A stretch of 64,000 nt of DNA from Paragordius varius (Eukaryota > Nematomorpha). How positions within the stretch are numbered: the first letter of the stretch is position 1; each line of letters opens with the position of its first letter. The position numbers were made by a program, and so were the translations under genes. Positions 52,158 through 64,000 of the stretch are shown piece by piece. The DNA lies in contig OZ176054.1 of assembly GCA_964247055.1 (NCBI GenBank), forward strand, positions 3,162,001 to 3,226,000, read 5' to 3'. Below the pieces are notes generated by a model. That model did not search any database. It was not told the DNA's origin and was given only the letters and a program-made list of their open reading frames with translations.

Positions 52158-55096
52158 TTATCGTTTTAACAACAAGCTATTGTTGGAATGAGATGACGTA
52201 GCTGATGAGCGTTGTGAAGAATTTGAATCTGTATTGGATGAATCTTTACCAATTGCTTTTTTATCATTCGCAATATTTTTTGGTTTCAAATCTGGTACTT
52301 TTTGCTTCAAAAGACTTGAATCAGATTTTGGGCTTTTTTCATCTCCAATAAATTGTACATGAGTAAAAGGAAATGTTCCATATCGACCTCGCAATTCACC
52401 TTCCCATTGTCCATTCATAGGAGTTTTCATTACATTTATTATATCACCAACCTATTATAAACAATATATATTTAGTTAACCATATTATATTTGACGTTTT
52501 ACTAATTAGTTCATGCTATATGCTATAAAATTTCCTTATTTAGATTAATGTCCTAGTTTTCACGTTGTTATCGTGTAATTGAGTAGTACCAAAAAATTTC
52601 CATCGCCAAATCAAATTGTTTTTTATCTGGGCCGTGCACCATAATAGACAATTGCATATCTGACATATACAGATATTTTTACTCTGAATTATATCAAAAG
52701 ATTAAATGAATAACCAGATGTTTAAACACTTTTATGGCCGCGGCTTGATACCATGTACACTTCCCACAGACAATTATTGGTTATGTTAAGAGTTTAAATT
52801 GGAATCATGTTTTAATTTGCAGAATAATATTAAAAATAATCAAAGTTGAACCTTGAATTTTTGTTTCCCAAAAAAGTATCATGTTCGATATATTTTTACA
52901 ATTGGAGTATTAGTATGGATTAACATTAAAATTCCTTAAACAATACACCCTTGAAACATTTTTATTTATTGCATTTATTTCTCTATCAAATGCGTTAACT
53001 GAGCAGCTTTTCTTGTTTATTATGTACTTTTTAATTTCAAATTATACTTAACCTATATGGTGATTCGTTAATTTGAGAATTTTAATCGTTAATTTAATCA
53101 AAAAGGTAACAAAGAATTGTTATGATTAGCTATAATCAATAAACCGCCAGACAATGAAATAGAATAATTTACTTCATAATCTATAAATTAATTTGCAATC
53201 AACAATATAAACAAATTATCAGATCAAACTTACCAGAGATTAAAATAGAAATAAAAAATTATTGCTGACCGAAGTTGGCTACATCTTATGAGTTGTCTGT
53301 TATTTGGAGAATTTATTTGTAATTACAAGTTTATTCTTGTATTTTATGTTAAAATATAGGCTAAAACTGAAAAACAATAAAAGCCGCCTCTTACGACCAA
53401 CGGTATGGTTAAAAAATCATAGGGTCTACAAAAAAATATAGATACCAATCCACAACAGACAATATTTATGTAGTGCGTTTAAATATTTATGGCAAATCTG
53501 AATACAAAGACAACATTTTTTCAAGCAAACGCATTATTTTTATATTTAAACGCAACACTTTTTAAGCAAACGCACTATTTTTTCATCCAAGCATAACATT
53601 TTTTAAAATGTTGCGCTTGCTTAAAATATTGCGTTTGGTTGAAAAATGCTGCTTTTGACTGAAAAATGGTATTCCTAGGCAATATCTTATGCGGTTAGCA
53701 AAATGAAACAATTATGGTAAGGGATGATAATTTTCTCTGTATTCAATTTTTTTAAAAAATATCTGGGATTTTTGGATTAAACAATCATATCTAATCCATG
53801 ATTCTAATAATTTTATTTTTTTCTCTTTAATAATTAAAGTTTGTTATTCAAGACTCCAGATTTTTAGTCAAAAATAAAATAATGTACTGAATATAATCAA
53901 AGGTCAAAATGAACTACCTTGTATTAGGATATTTAACTATTTTTGAGTCAAAAAAATTGTAAATTCTTACTGTAAACCCCAAATATAGATTTGATCGAGT
54001 TTCAATAAGGGTTAATGGTAAATTGCAATGTTAAAGTAAGATTTAGATTACAAAAATAATTGATTTGGTATCTAGCAAAACTTTAATTATTTTATGAAAT
54101 ATATAAAATTAATGAAAAAGTATTAATATATGTTATTATTTTTTCGTATCTAAACTATTCATCATTCGAAAATTAAAAAAAAACCTTTAGGGTTAGCGCC
54201 TTTTTATCGTAAGCATTAGGGTTTCTAGGGTATTTAACGATGGCTAAAGCTGGCAGTTTTCGTTGTTCATAAACTGAATTATTTGAATGACCGTTACCAT
54301 TAAATAGTAATGAATTTTGTGGAGAAGTTATGTGAGATGACTTAACGTTATGATTTGGTTGAATGGGAATTTTAGTATTAGCGGAAGAGTGGTGAAAATT
54401 ATTGAGCAATAGAGATTTTGAAGGCGTTTTTGGTTCTGAGGTGTTTGTAGTATTAGGTGTAAAATTTAATTTTGTGTTAACCTGCAAAAAAGAGTAAAAG
54501 TGTAAAGATTATATATATTGGTATATCAATAAATTTTAAATACCGGGAATAAATAATTTGCTGGAACTTGTCCAGTTTTACTGTCGGAATTAGATGCAAA
54601 CCACCAATTTTCATCCGTTTTATATAAACCTAACAAAGTGTCTCCCTTTCCAAATGTGAGATCAGATGTATCCTAAAATATAATATTTCCGTACTTTGCC
54701 AGCAAAATCGAATTCGCTAATAAATTTTATTTTTTGAGCCTATATAAAAATATTAGTTACTGGTTTGACTAAACAAGTGGTATCTATAACATTATTTTTG
54801 TAATAATTAATTAAGTCTTGAATGGTTGGAAAAATTTCTTCTCCGATTTTGTATTCAATTTTATCGCCATTCAATCTTTTTACTATATAATGCCGTATGG
54901 CCGTATATTCTCTATCATTTCCATTAATGTTTTACTTTACGCATAGTACATAATCGCCCACGCATGTTGAACTATCTCTTATCAGATATGTTCCGATTTC
55001 AGGTTCTTCTGTAAGAATATTTTGAGCCTCTAGTCTTTTTATTGCCCCAAAATACCAATTTGTATTGGTTACACCCGTTTCAGTCGATAAAACCAT
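52158..55096 (-). CDS. Crk: CRK-family adaptor protein (SH2-SH3-SH3)
   Basis: Cytoplasmic adaptor linking phosphotyrosine proteins to guanine-nucleotide exchange factors such as DOCK and C3G. Proposed exons are 54936-55096, 54761-54911, 54695-54739, 54544-54672, 54185-54481 and 52158-52451, total 1077 nt, 358 residues. The SH2 domain starts WYFGAIKRLEAQ and has the phosphate-binding YLIRDSSTCVGDYVLCV. The N-terminal SH3 runs FDFAGK/DTSDLTFGKGD to ENWWFAS and QVPANYLF. A linker ends KYPRNPNAYDKKALTLK, the CRK-specific entry to the second SH3 (MNGQWEGELRGRYGTFPFTH). The tail is serine/lysine-rich. The spacing across the first three introns (24, 21 and 22 nt) matches human CRK residue for residue. 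The start could also be at 55123. A regulatory Tyr221 equivalent was not found. Confidence 0.93.
52452..54184. other. Last CRK intron, with a motif repeated in both orientations
   Basis: A 1733-bp intron between the linker and the second SH3. Around 53510-53680 the motifs AAGCAAACGCA and its inverse TGCGTTTGGTTG recur several times and could form an imperfect hairpin. No coding sequence is recognised. Confidence 0.5.
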
Positions 55097-55311
55097 TGAT
55101 GCAGAAAACCAAATGATAGCCAACAGACGTAAAAAATATCCTGATCAAACATGATGTAAAAGTGCATCAGAATTATAATAGTTGTTTTAGTATTGCGCTA
55201 GAGTGATTTAAGGTGCTATCACCACTTTAATAGTAATTTCTCCATATAATGTATTGCAAAATTTGCGAAGATTTTGCTTACATAGGGAAGTTAACATCAT
55301 TTCAAAAAATT

Positions 55312-55862
55312 TCATCAACACTGATTTAAATTAGGGTTAAATAGCCCATATTATATTTTAATTGATATATTTAAGAAAAATCTAAAACAAACGGTCCCAA
55401 TTTAAATTTATGCTTTTATCATAATAAATATATAGAAATAAGCCGAAATATAAACAAACTTAGTTTTGAAAAAAGTTTCATCTCAAACTACTTCGAGGCC
55501 ATTTTTGTTATACAAAGTATTTGTAAAATATCGTATTTTAAATTTAATAAAATTAAAAATACTTTTCATATGAAACATTTTTGGAAACTGAAAAAGTGTT
55601 CATGTATTATTTAAAAATTTAGCGTATGCACACATCTCATGTTGTCTAAATATTTATCTCTGGATTTTCCGTCAAAATTACTAATATCAAGCATTATTGA
55701 ATTTTTTATACCATTAATATTATATAATAGTAAACTTTTGCCATGGTTTGAATTAATTACACATTTTTTGAAGTATTTAGTTTTAAACAGGCTGTCTCTA
55801 ACGATCCTAATTATTAAAGAATTGAGATGAATGTGTTGTATCCCAGTCTTAATAAGCACTCT
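55312..55862. mobile_element. Family A MITE copy, diverged
   Basis: Follows the orientation of the 50222-50795 copy. The shared interior includes CGGTCCCAATTTAAATTTATG near 55390, a CAAACTACTTCGA segment near 55485 and a right tail ATGTGTTGTATCC near 55830. The terminal CACTT motifs have decayed, suggesting an older insertion. A 63-codon open frame inside it is chance. Confidence 0.65.
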
Positions 55863-56102
55863 GTCCGAAATCGCGGACAAATATATCCTCAAAAATATTA
55901 AATCCGATAAAGAAATGTATCAGGATTGTCAGCTGCTTTTGGTTCCCTTACGCGTAATAAAGAAAGTTATTTACAACTTTGTGGTATCTCTTTACATCCA
56001 CTTGATAAAATATATATGTGCTGATAGAAAAATATATGATTATTATTGTGCATATTTTAGCCATATTAATGATTTTAAAAAATAATTATTTCCACCCTTT
56101 GT

Positions 56103-56892
56103 TAGTGCTCCATATCAGAAAACAAAATATGCTCACATTTTGTTAAGTAAATTTTTTTGTTAAGCTAAATGTTCCCCAAAAAAATATATACATATAAAAA
56201 GCAAATCAGTAACTTAATAGAATTTTAATAATTACATGTAGGCTCCTGGATATTTTGCATAAAAATGTAATTTATAATCGTTGAATACTTAAATTATTTT
56301 GAGGCATGATAACGGTATAAAAACACCTTGAAATATCAAAAACCCTTTTTCTACTTAATTTGATGATGATGAACATATTATTTACTTTTAAATTTGGGTA
56401 TTTATAAAAAACAATATATATTTGGCATAAATTTAAAGACGATTCAACAATATAATATAATTTCTAAGATGATATAAATATTTATTATCATTAAATAATA
56501 AAGTTTTTATAACACTTAAAGCGTTGAAAAGGTCATGCCTTAATATTGTATGAAGTATTCAACAAAATTTTGCTCTACATAAAAATAAGCATATTATCTT
56601 ATTTTTTCGGATAAAACTTTTTTGATGTCATAATTGAAACATATATTTATTTTATCTCATACTCCACTTTTACGTTATTTTAACGAAATTAGCTCTTAAG
56701 GGCGAAATTAGAGACTTTAAAGCCCACGTGCAAAAATTAAAATTTTTCCTAAACTATTGTTTTGCTATTTATATGTAGCTTATAATATATATTAATATTA
56801 TATTTTTTGGAATGAAGCATTTTGCTTTCTCTAAAAAAATTTAATTTAAAAAAATGTTTTCAAATTTTGCCATTTTCTGATATGGAGCATAA
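56103..56892. mobile_element. Possible TIR-bounded non-autonomous transposon
   Basis: TGCTCCATATCAGAAAA at the left end (about 56105) reappears inverted as TTTTCTGATATGGAGCA at about 56873-56889, giving a span of roughly 790 bp with no open frame. Only the ends are shared and no second copy was found in the window. The target duplication is unclear, so the call is tentative. Confidence 0.5.
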
Positions 56893-59638
56893 AAAAGTGT
56901 GAATATTTTTCAAATCAATCAAGGTTAAAGCAACTACATTTGAGTTGTTTTATCTTCATTCAAGGCGTCTTATATTGACATTCAACTCTGATTGCCTTAA
57001 TCTGATTGTGTTTTCCGCCTCCATTTAATTTAGTTTGTTCATTTGAGATGTTTTATGATATGGTTTCATTGGAATAGATAACCCAAATGTAGTCCTGAAA
57101 AAAGTAGGACTAATCATTCATGAAGATTCAAAATTGGGAACAAACATGCGATTTCACGGACAAAACTATTCATTGGCCAAAAATAAAAAAAAAATAAATA
57201 TTCTTTGAAAAGAAAAAATATGCTGATTTTTTTATCCGATAAATACTTTCAATTAACAAAGTCGTTCCCTTACAGTATTGTTTTCGAATATACCCCCAAA
57301 TTTAGTCAACATACATTTTCAATTGATAACAGTTGCTATTTATTAAAAAAGTTTTGAGAGTCAAAGATTTATAAATAGGTCATTGTTAAAATATTGGCAA
57401 ACAAAAATTAATTTACACAATGTTAGCGGGTTAAAACATGACAATTTATTCATAAAAGAATTAAATAGGGTTATTTTAACCCTATCTCAAATAATTTAAG
57501 TCGCCCTTTTTACGGTTTGTCTCTAAATTCTGCCCTGAGTATAATATATATTTAATATTTTACCACCCTTCTTTTAGATGTAAATTGTTGAAAAATCAAG
57601 CCGATCACAAATTTTATAAGTTAAGGCATACGCCCAGTAATTAAAAAGTTTTTCATAAATCCCTTTTTTGTGGATTGTGAAACTAATTATTGGCGGATAA
57701 AAAATTTTAAGGTTTTAAGTATTCGAATATTTGATCCAAACTTATTTTGATCGCTGACACAATTAAAATCTTGAATATTGGAAATAGTCATTTCAGGTCA
57801 AAGGTAAAGTTTAAAATTATTTGTATTAAATTCTTTTAAAATTATTTGTTTTAAATTCTTTTAAGATGTAAACATTATTTTTTAAACCTTCAGTGGCTCC
57901 TTCCCCCTTTTAACGCGGTTTTCTTCCCAAGGAAACAACCAAAACAAAATGGTATTAACAAAAAATGATGATGATTGATATTAGTAACGATTTAAAATAT
58001 TTTAGAAATTCTAAAAATTTAGTTTATTTTGATTGTTGTGTTTAAAAGTAATTATGGTATTAAATATTTTTTTACTCAAAAATTAATTTTGATAAATGAA
58101 AGGATCATAAGATTTTTTTTTAAAAAATGGATTGTGATTAAAATTGAAAACAGTTTAAGATATTTGTTAACTCATAGATCTGGTGCAACCTTTTAAGATT
58201 GAAAAATATTGGACGTGAGATCCAATTAGAGTTGCATACTATCCAAAAATATTACAAATTTCTGACCCTTAAATTGGCATATGAATATTATGGTATATAA
58301 TGTTATAATTGTGTAGTTTTTTTTATTTAATACCCCAATATTCTTGAATTTGGGTATATTAGGATCAGTTTTGAGTCAATCCAATATATAAATTATTTTA
58401 CTAACTATATTAAAACTATTTCTACACTCCATAGGTTTTTTTCCCTAAATTGGGTTTCAGAAACTCAAACAGGGACATTTTGAAAATATACAGTAGTCCA
58501 TGACGTCAAAATTCTGAAGAGAATCTTAATAATATCAGAACTTCTTATCAATAAATAGTTATAAAGAATAAAATAATTGAGCAACATTGTCTTAAGGGAA
58601 TATTTTTAATTATATAAGAATTTTAATATAAATTTTACCATTATAAATATAAATAGTTTTGTGCTAAGAATTAGCGTTCACTATCTAAGATTGGTGGTTA
58701 CCTGCCATTTAAAGCGAAAAAACCCATAATAAAACTTATTTTACACAAGGGGCTATTTAATTTTTTAATTTGATTGCACTCGAAAACAATTTTTTTGCCA
58801 TGCTTAAAGAATTCTCATAGAACATTAAATAAACTAAAATGACAAACTGCATTTTTCTGGCATTGGGAGAAATGTAAAAAATTAAACAATATATTTTGGC
58901 AACCGACCTCTTTTCATTTGTAATGAACTTCTTACATAAAAAGTGCATCGAATAATGTATTGCTTAGATATCCATAATTTTTTATAAAGATTGATTATAT
59001 AATTAAATTTTTTTCCTCTTAAAGCTCCTTAATAGCTATTAAGCGATTAAACTAATCACATATATATGTGAATATTAAAAGTAAAGATTTCACATCATTA
59101 AAATTGTTCAGAAATATTTATTATTGATATGTGTGATAACAATATCAAAGAAGTTATCATATTTTAGTTTATCATTATTAATCTTATAAAATTATTAATA
59201 CTAAAGAATCCCTCTTAATTTTTCATAGACAGGTAAAATGTTTTTGCGCAACATTTTTTTGGATCTTTTTATTTTAACAATTTTTTGTTTGATTACATAA
59301 TTGTTGGTGTGCTTCGCTTATATTCGGTTTATTATAATATCAAAAATTAAAATAAAATAAAATAATATATGTGTAATTAAGGAAAACGTGGTGTAATTAA
59401 AAAATTTATATTTTTGTTTAAATCAAAAGCGTATATACGCTTCTTGCCTTATATTCCAATGATTTTTCCGGCAACAGAATTCATACAATTAATTAACACA
59501 CATATATAAATGTACACGATTTTATTTATATAGTACGCAAAAATATATATTATAAATTAATTTTTTTTCGGCACAATCAATCCAAATTTTTCAAAACATT
59601 CTACAAGGAAACTAATGGCTTAAAATGTAAAAAATACC

Positions 59639-62600
59639 ATGAATCCATATACAGGAGTCTATATAACATTTCAATTATGGCTCTACTTTATGATAACATT
59701 ACCTTTAGTGCTTTCTACCGAATTATATTCTTCCATAGCTCATCTTTCACGGGCCTTACAAGGACAAAAGGAATTGCGGAATAATTTACAAGCATACGTT
59801 GCGGCTAAACAAACACAATTAGATGGGATAAAAAAGTAAGTTTTTTTTGAAATGATTTATATTCAGACGACTTTAGATTATTTTCGACACATTGATTCGA
59901 TTAAAGCATTGGCAGATAAAATGGTACAGTTAGAGCCAAAAATTATTCCCAAAAAATTCGACCATATTGTCAAGACTTAAATACTATAAAATTAGATATT
60001 TAGATGGGATAACATATTGGGGTATTTTTGTACCCAGAAAACAAAAATAAGCTTGGAGTTTCTTTCTCTGTTAAATTAAAATTAACATTTATTCTAAATC
60101 AATGGGTTTTAACTATTTTTGTCTGATCGCTTATCATCAATTATATAGTACCCCCACAAAAGTTATGGTTTTATGTTTTTCGGGCTAGAATATTAATCAT
60201 AATTAGCAAAGGATTTTTTAACAATGTTTAATTTTTTGAACTTGTATTTTTAAACTTTTTATAATAATATAATTTGAAAGCTGCATAATGTATATTTTAA
60301 AAATTAGTCCAACATAAGTGTTTATATGATAATTTAAATTTTAAAATTTAGCCTAGTCAAGTGCTTTTAGAGGTAATATTTCAATAAAACTTTATCAATA
60401 TTTGGATAAAACACTTAATTAATTATATGTAAATTTGTATTTAAAAATAGGAGGGACCTTGTAAAAAATTTAGCTTATCAGATAGAAACAAAGTTTTTTT
60501 AAATAACCGTATTTAATATCCATGTGTTAAAAAGATAAACTTAGCAGTAAGGTTTAAAATTTTTAAATCAAATCATTGCACTTCATTAGTTGTAATGTTA
60601 ATTGGTTGAAAACATTTTAACGTAAAAATTAACTTAATGATGTCCATGATATATTTGAATTTTACTGGTAAAAATTATTTTCCTCGTACGTTAGATTATT
60701 ATTGTTTCCAAGCCCCACGCCTTGAGGTAGGGTTTTTAAAAAAGAGAAGTTCTAAATATCAGGTAGACAATTTTTAGGAATAAGGATGATTTTATTCTAA
60801 TATAACGCCGAGCATAGTAGGCCCATTTTTATAATTTAGCCCCTTATATTTAGCCGCTCCCTATGTTATGAGTCTATATAATTAAATCACTAATGATATT
60901 AAGTATAATTAAAAATCAAATTCGCCCAGTCTTTTGTAAAATTAGCCGCTGAGCAGGGTCTAACTATACAATACGCCACCATGTCAAATTAACGGAACTT
61001 GTTACGGATAGTATAAGACCATAAGGATTTCATAAATGATATTAGTTATTTCTCATTTAACACTTGGATACAATACATTCATTTTAGTCCTTCGATTCAA
61101 ATTGGGGTAGTTGGATACCCCAGGCCTGTTTAAAAACAAATACTTTAAAAAGTAAGGAAGCAATCCAAACCATGGCAAAATTTTGCACTTATATAACATT
61201 AATAAACAGAAATATATAAAAAATTTTATTCGAAAATACTTGATATTACTTATTTTGAGCTAAAACTGAAAGATAGAAAATCAGTCGACGTGACATGTGT
61301 CAAATTGTAAAATTAAAAAATAATACAAAATAAACCGCTTTTTCTATTTCTATCAATGTTAGATGTAATTTATATTAAAAATAAGCTTTGGTTTTACCCT
61401 TAAAATTAAATGAAGACTATATTTTGCAAAATATTTGTAAAATAAAAATGGCGTCGAAGTAGTTTGAGATGAAACTTTTTTTTCAAAACAAAATTTTATC
61501 AAGATATTTTGGCATATTTATATAATATTTATCAGGATAGAAGCATAAATTTAAATTGGGACCGTTTCCTTCACTAGTTCTTTAAAAAATTTTAGTTAAA
61601 TTTAGTCTGGGGTATTTAGATACCCCAATTTGAATCGAAGTGTTAATAAACTAAAATTTTGGCCAGAAGCTTGCATAAATTACCACATGTTTAAGGTCGA
61701 CCATATGTTTAAATACGCATCCAAACTTAAACCGTATCTGTGATTAAATCTTTTACTGTTTATTGCAGCAAAAATAGATTATCTAATTACTAATTATATT
61801 ATCAAAAAATTACAGCGACGCGCGACAGGGCACAGATAGTGTATTAGTTAAACACATGTATTAAATTATAGTATGCACTCTAATTTACTAATTACTGAAT
61901 ATGATATACAGTAAGCAGATTATTAATTAGGGTCATTTAGTTTACTAGGGAAAAAATTTATGTAAACAAATACATTTTTTTTATTTCTCCTTTAAATCAA
62001 TTCTAATGAGGTATTTAACAGTCTATTATCTTTTGGGGAAGTTATATATCCCAGAGCAATTTGGAATATGAATATCTTAGTATTTATGGTATTAAGCGGA
62101 ATTGAAAAATTTTTTTAGGCGCATTAAATTTTTTTTTAATAACTGTAAAATTGTAAATAATCCTCATCTCAAACTTTTTTGCCGCCATTTTTTATAATTT
62201 TTTATATCGCTTATGCAACAGGCATTTAGTATATTATAGTTAAAAGTGTAAAGAATTAAGTTTAAAAAGCTTGGCTACATTTTCCAGCAAAAACTTGACT
62301 AAATATCAGCTGTTCGTTTCAATCGTGTTTTGGAGCTGTACCAATTTTAAACACCAGATGTCACAAAACTGAAAATATATTTACATGAGATTGTAATGAA
62401 ATTTTAGTAAAATAACCTTCAAATGCGTAGTTTATTAAAATTATTAAGCTCTGGGATCTATCTCAATATGTAAACTGGGACAAAAAAGTGAAAAGGTAAT
62501 GAAGTGAGCATGAAAAAAACGAAAAAAAATCACACTTGTTCACGCACACATAAAAATTGTTTTCCATATTGACAATTTAATAGATCCATATAACCAATAA

Positions 62601-63666
62601 TTTGATTGTTAAGACTGTTTACTAAATTCCTGAGCTACAAAAAATTCAGCAACTAAAAATATTTACATTTGCCATTAGGGTGTTAATCTGTTTTGATAAG
62701 TTCCAATGTAATCACGGATAAGTTGTGAATTCAGTTTATGCATTTTAAAGTAAAATGAGAATAACTGTATTTGAAAGCTCTGAATATATGAGGAGTTACT
62801 CAAACCTTATTAAATTGTTTTTTGCACATGCTCGAAGTTTTAGAAATGTTTTTGAGATATAAAATTAAAATAATAATTAGATTTGGGGGTGAATTATTTT
62901 ATGCTTTCTGCCTATAATTTTTTATTTTAACTAAAAAGTTTAAATAAATAAATAATTATTTCTAAAGCGAAATCAAATCTCAAGAACAAACATGGGAAAA
63001 TTGGTACTCAGGTACCTTGGAAAGCCCAAATTCATCCATTCTTACCCCATTTGTTCTAACGACCGTTGTTTTAGGTTATAAGCAGCTCTTAAAATTTGCC
63101 AAACGCCCCAAAGAGCCTACAGTTAAAGGTTTTAAATTATAATCTGTAAATTTTTAAATAAATTTTATATTTTTTATTACACATTTTGAGAATAATAGTT
63201 TAGAACAAGGGTCGCCAATATGCGGCCCGCGAAAAATTCGTAAATCTAAAGTTTGCAAGTATATTTCATAAAATCTTAATTTATTCAATTGGACACAAAA
63301 TAAATATTGTCTTCTTTTCTCATTTTACAGTCTTTATGTTTGAATATTAATAAAGTATTAACGAATATCCATCTCTATTTTAAGTGCGGCTTGCGAAGCT
63401 GTGTTTGGCTCCCCTAGTTATGAATAAATGTCAAATTTTGTTAAGACCTCACCAAATTTTATAAAAAAATTTATTAAATAGAATTTTTTAATCTGTAGCT
63501 GTTGAAAACCATGAAAAGTTTTTAGCGGATCATAAAGAATATTTCCCAGATTCGGAAGATTTGAATGGGGCCATACATGCCATATTGCGACTCCAATATG
63601 TTTATGGACTTGATACGGAAAGGTTGGTACAAGGTATGGGTCAAAAATTATTGGGCTCTATATCAG
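59639..63666 (+). CDS. Prolyl 4-hydroxylase subunit alpha, N-terminal exons (continues past the window)
   Basis: Endoplasmic-reticulum enzyme subunit that hydroxylates collagen prolines using iron, 2-oxoglutarate and ascorbate; the catalytic C-terminus lies outside the window. Exons 59639-59835, 62968-63128 and 63499-63666 are phase-compatible, about 175 residues. Exon 1 has a signal peptide (hydrophobic 9-25) followed by ELYSSIAHLSRALQGQKELR and YVAAKQTQLDGIKK, the family's N-terminal coiled dimerisation region. Exon 3 reads EYFPDSEDLNGAIHAILRLQ, then YGLDTERL, matching the conserved YFPxxEDxxGAAxALLRLQDTYxLD block. Exon 2 is less well conserved, but its phases fit both neighbours. Intron 1 is 3132 nt and contains two repeat copies. 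An open stretch near 59860 looked exon-like but is out of phase. Confidence 0.88.
61061..61642. mobile_element. Family A MITE, full-length, TTAA target site
   Basis: 582 bp in P4HA intron 1, flanked by TTAA at 61057-61060 and 61643-61646. The left end is CACTTGGATACAATACATTC, and the right end is the reverse complement of CACTTCGATTCAAATTGGGG. It aligns along its whole length to the inverted copy at 50222-50795. Confidence 0.8.
61995..62510. repeat. Family B dispersed repeat copy
   Basis: Shares, in reverse orientation, the blocks TTTTCACTTTTTTGTCC, CCAGAGCT and AAAAAATGGCG-CAAAAAAGTT with about 49440-49890, and a smaller part with the onecut intron 2 fragment at 12455-12600. Both ends carry a CCCAGAGC/GCTCTGGG block. 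Non-coding; element class unknown. Confidence 0.5.
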
Positions 63667-64000
63667 GTATAAACAATTTTGGGATAAATTAAAATTAATA
63701 AACTAAATCTTGTTACAATACATATTGAAAATGAATCGCTTATCTTCCTTAAATTCTTAAGCAGATCTGTCTCACCAATTTTATATAAGTTAAATAATTT
63801 AAAATGGACCTTTTCTGACCAGTAACCAAAAAAAAGATTTTATAACTAATGAAGTCGTTTATTGTAAGCGGACCTTGTACAATGGAAATATTACACAATC
63901 CAAATACATTTAATGATAAAAATTATAAAGTTTAGTTCTCTAAATTTAAATTTCCAAGTCAAACTTAGCATATTAATTATAATATGATATTTTTTGTGTA
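63667..64000. other. P4HA intron at the window edge
   Basis: AT-rich sequence following the GTATAAAC donor at 63667. No exon or repeat recognised before the window ends. Confidence 0.6.

Larger units (their letters stand above)
55097..59638. other. Spacer between CRK and prolyl 4-hydroxylase
   Basis: The divergent promoters of CRK (-) and P4HA (+) should lie at the two ends. In between are a family A MITE copy (55312-55862) and a TIR-bounded repeat (56103-56892), listed separately. From about 56900 to 59600 I see only AT-rich unique-looking DNA; the short frame at 58757-58948 is not recognisable. Confidence 0.45.

Noticed and set aside
59856-59980. Open stretch TTLDYFRHIDSIKALADKM as P4HA exon 2
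   Set aside because: It resembles coiled P4HA sequence but needs a phase 0 junction, while exon 1 ends in phase 2; the exon at 62968 fits both neighbours.

Overview
This window is AT-rich nuclear DNA from an invertebrate animal. The case for Metazoa is a onecut homeobox gene (a CUT domain followed by an F48/M50 homeodomain), a type I animal fatty acid synthase, a CRK adaptor, an alpha-1,3-fucosyltransferase and a collagen prolyl 4-hydroxylase, all split by GT-AG introns. The species cannot be named from this sequence. The window is rich in DNA transposon debris and (TA)n tracts.

Layout. 1-756: 3' end of a hAT transposon. 757-6668: gene-poor DNA with MITEs. 6669-14096 (+): onecut, four coding exons. 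14097-16651: empty spacer between convergent genes. 16652-35069 (-): a complete fatty acid synthase, FASN. I reconstructed 32 coding exons whose lengths sum to 8637 nt (2878 codons plus stop) with every junction in phase. 35070-40484: gene-free stretch with a dead mariner, a decayed tandem repeat and a palindromic MITE. 40485-45765: a foldback element whose two arms each carry a type I hammerhead ribozyme, split by a young, whole-looking Ty3/Gypsy LTR retrotransposon (40602-45206). 46297-47642 (+): fucosyltransferase with one 47-nt intron. 47643-51735: repeat-filled spacer. 51736-52090 (+): 3' end of a G-patch gene. 52158-55096 (-): CRK-type SH2-SH3-SH3 adaptor. 59639 to beyond the right edge (+): N-terminal exons of prolyl 4-hydroxylase alpha.

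The genes are separate housekeeping or signalling loci, not a cluster with a joint task. The most unusual signals are (i) the paired, oppositely oriented hammerhead ribozymes in a foldback element, one interrupted in stem I by the LTR element; (ii) ultra-short introns of 21, 22 and 24 nt in CRK and 23 nt in the neighbouring G-patch gene, beside FASN introns of 66-1502 nt; and (iii) a TTAA-flanked MITE family present as at least five copies. All exon boundaries are my own readings from splice signals, reading phase and family similarity; no transcript data were available.
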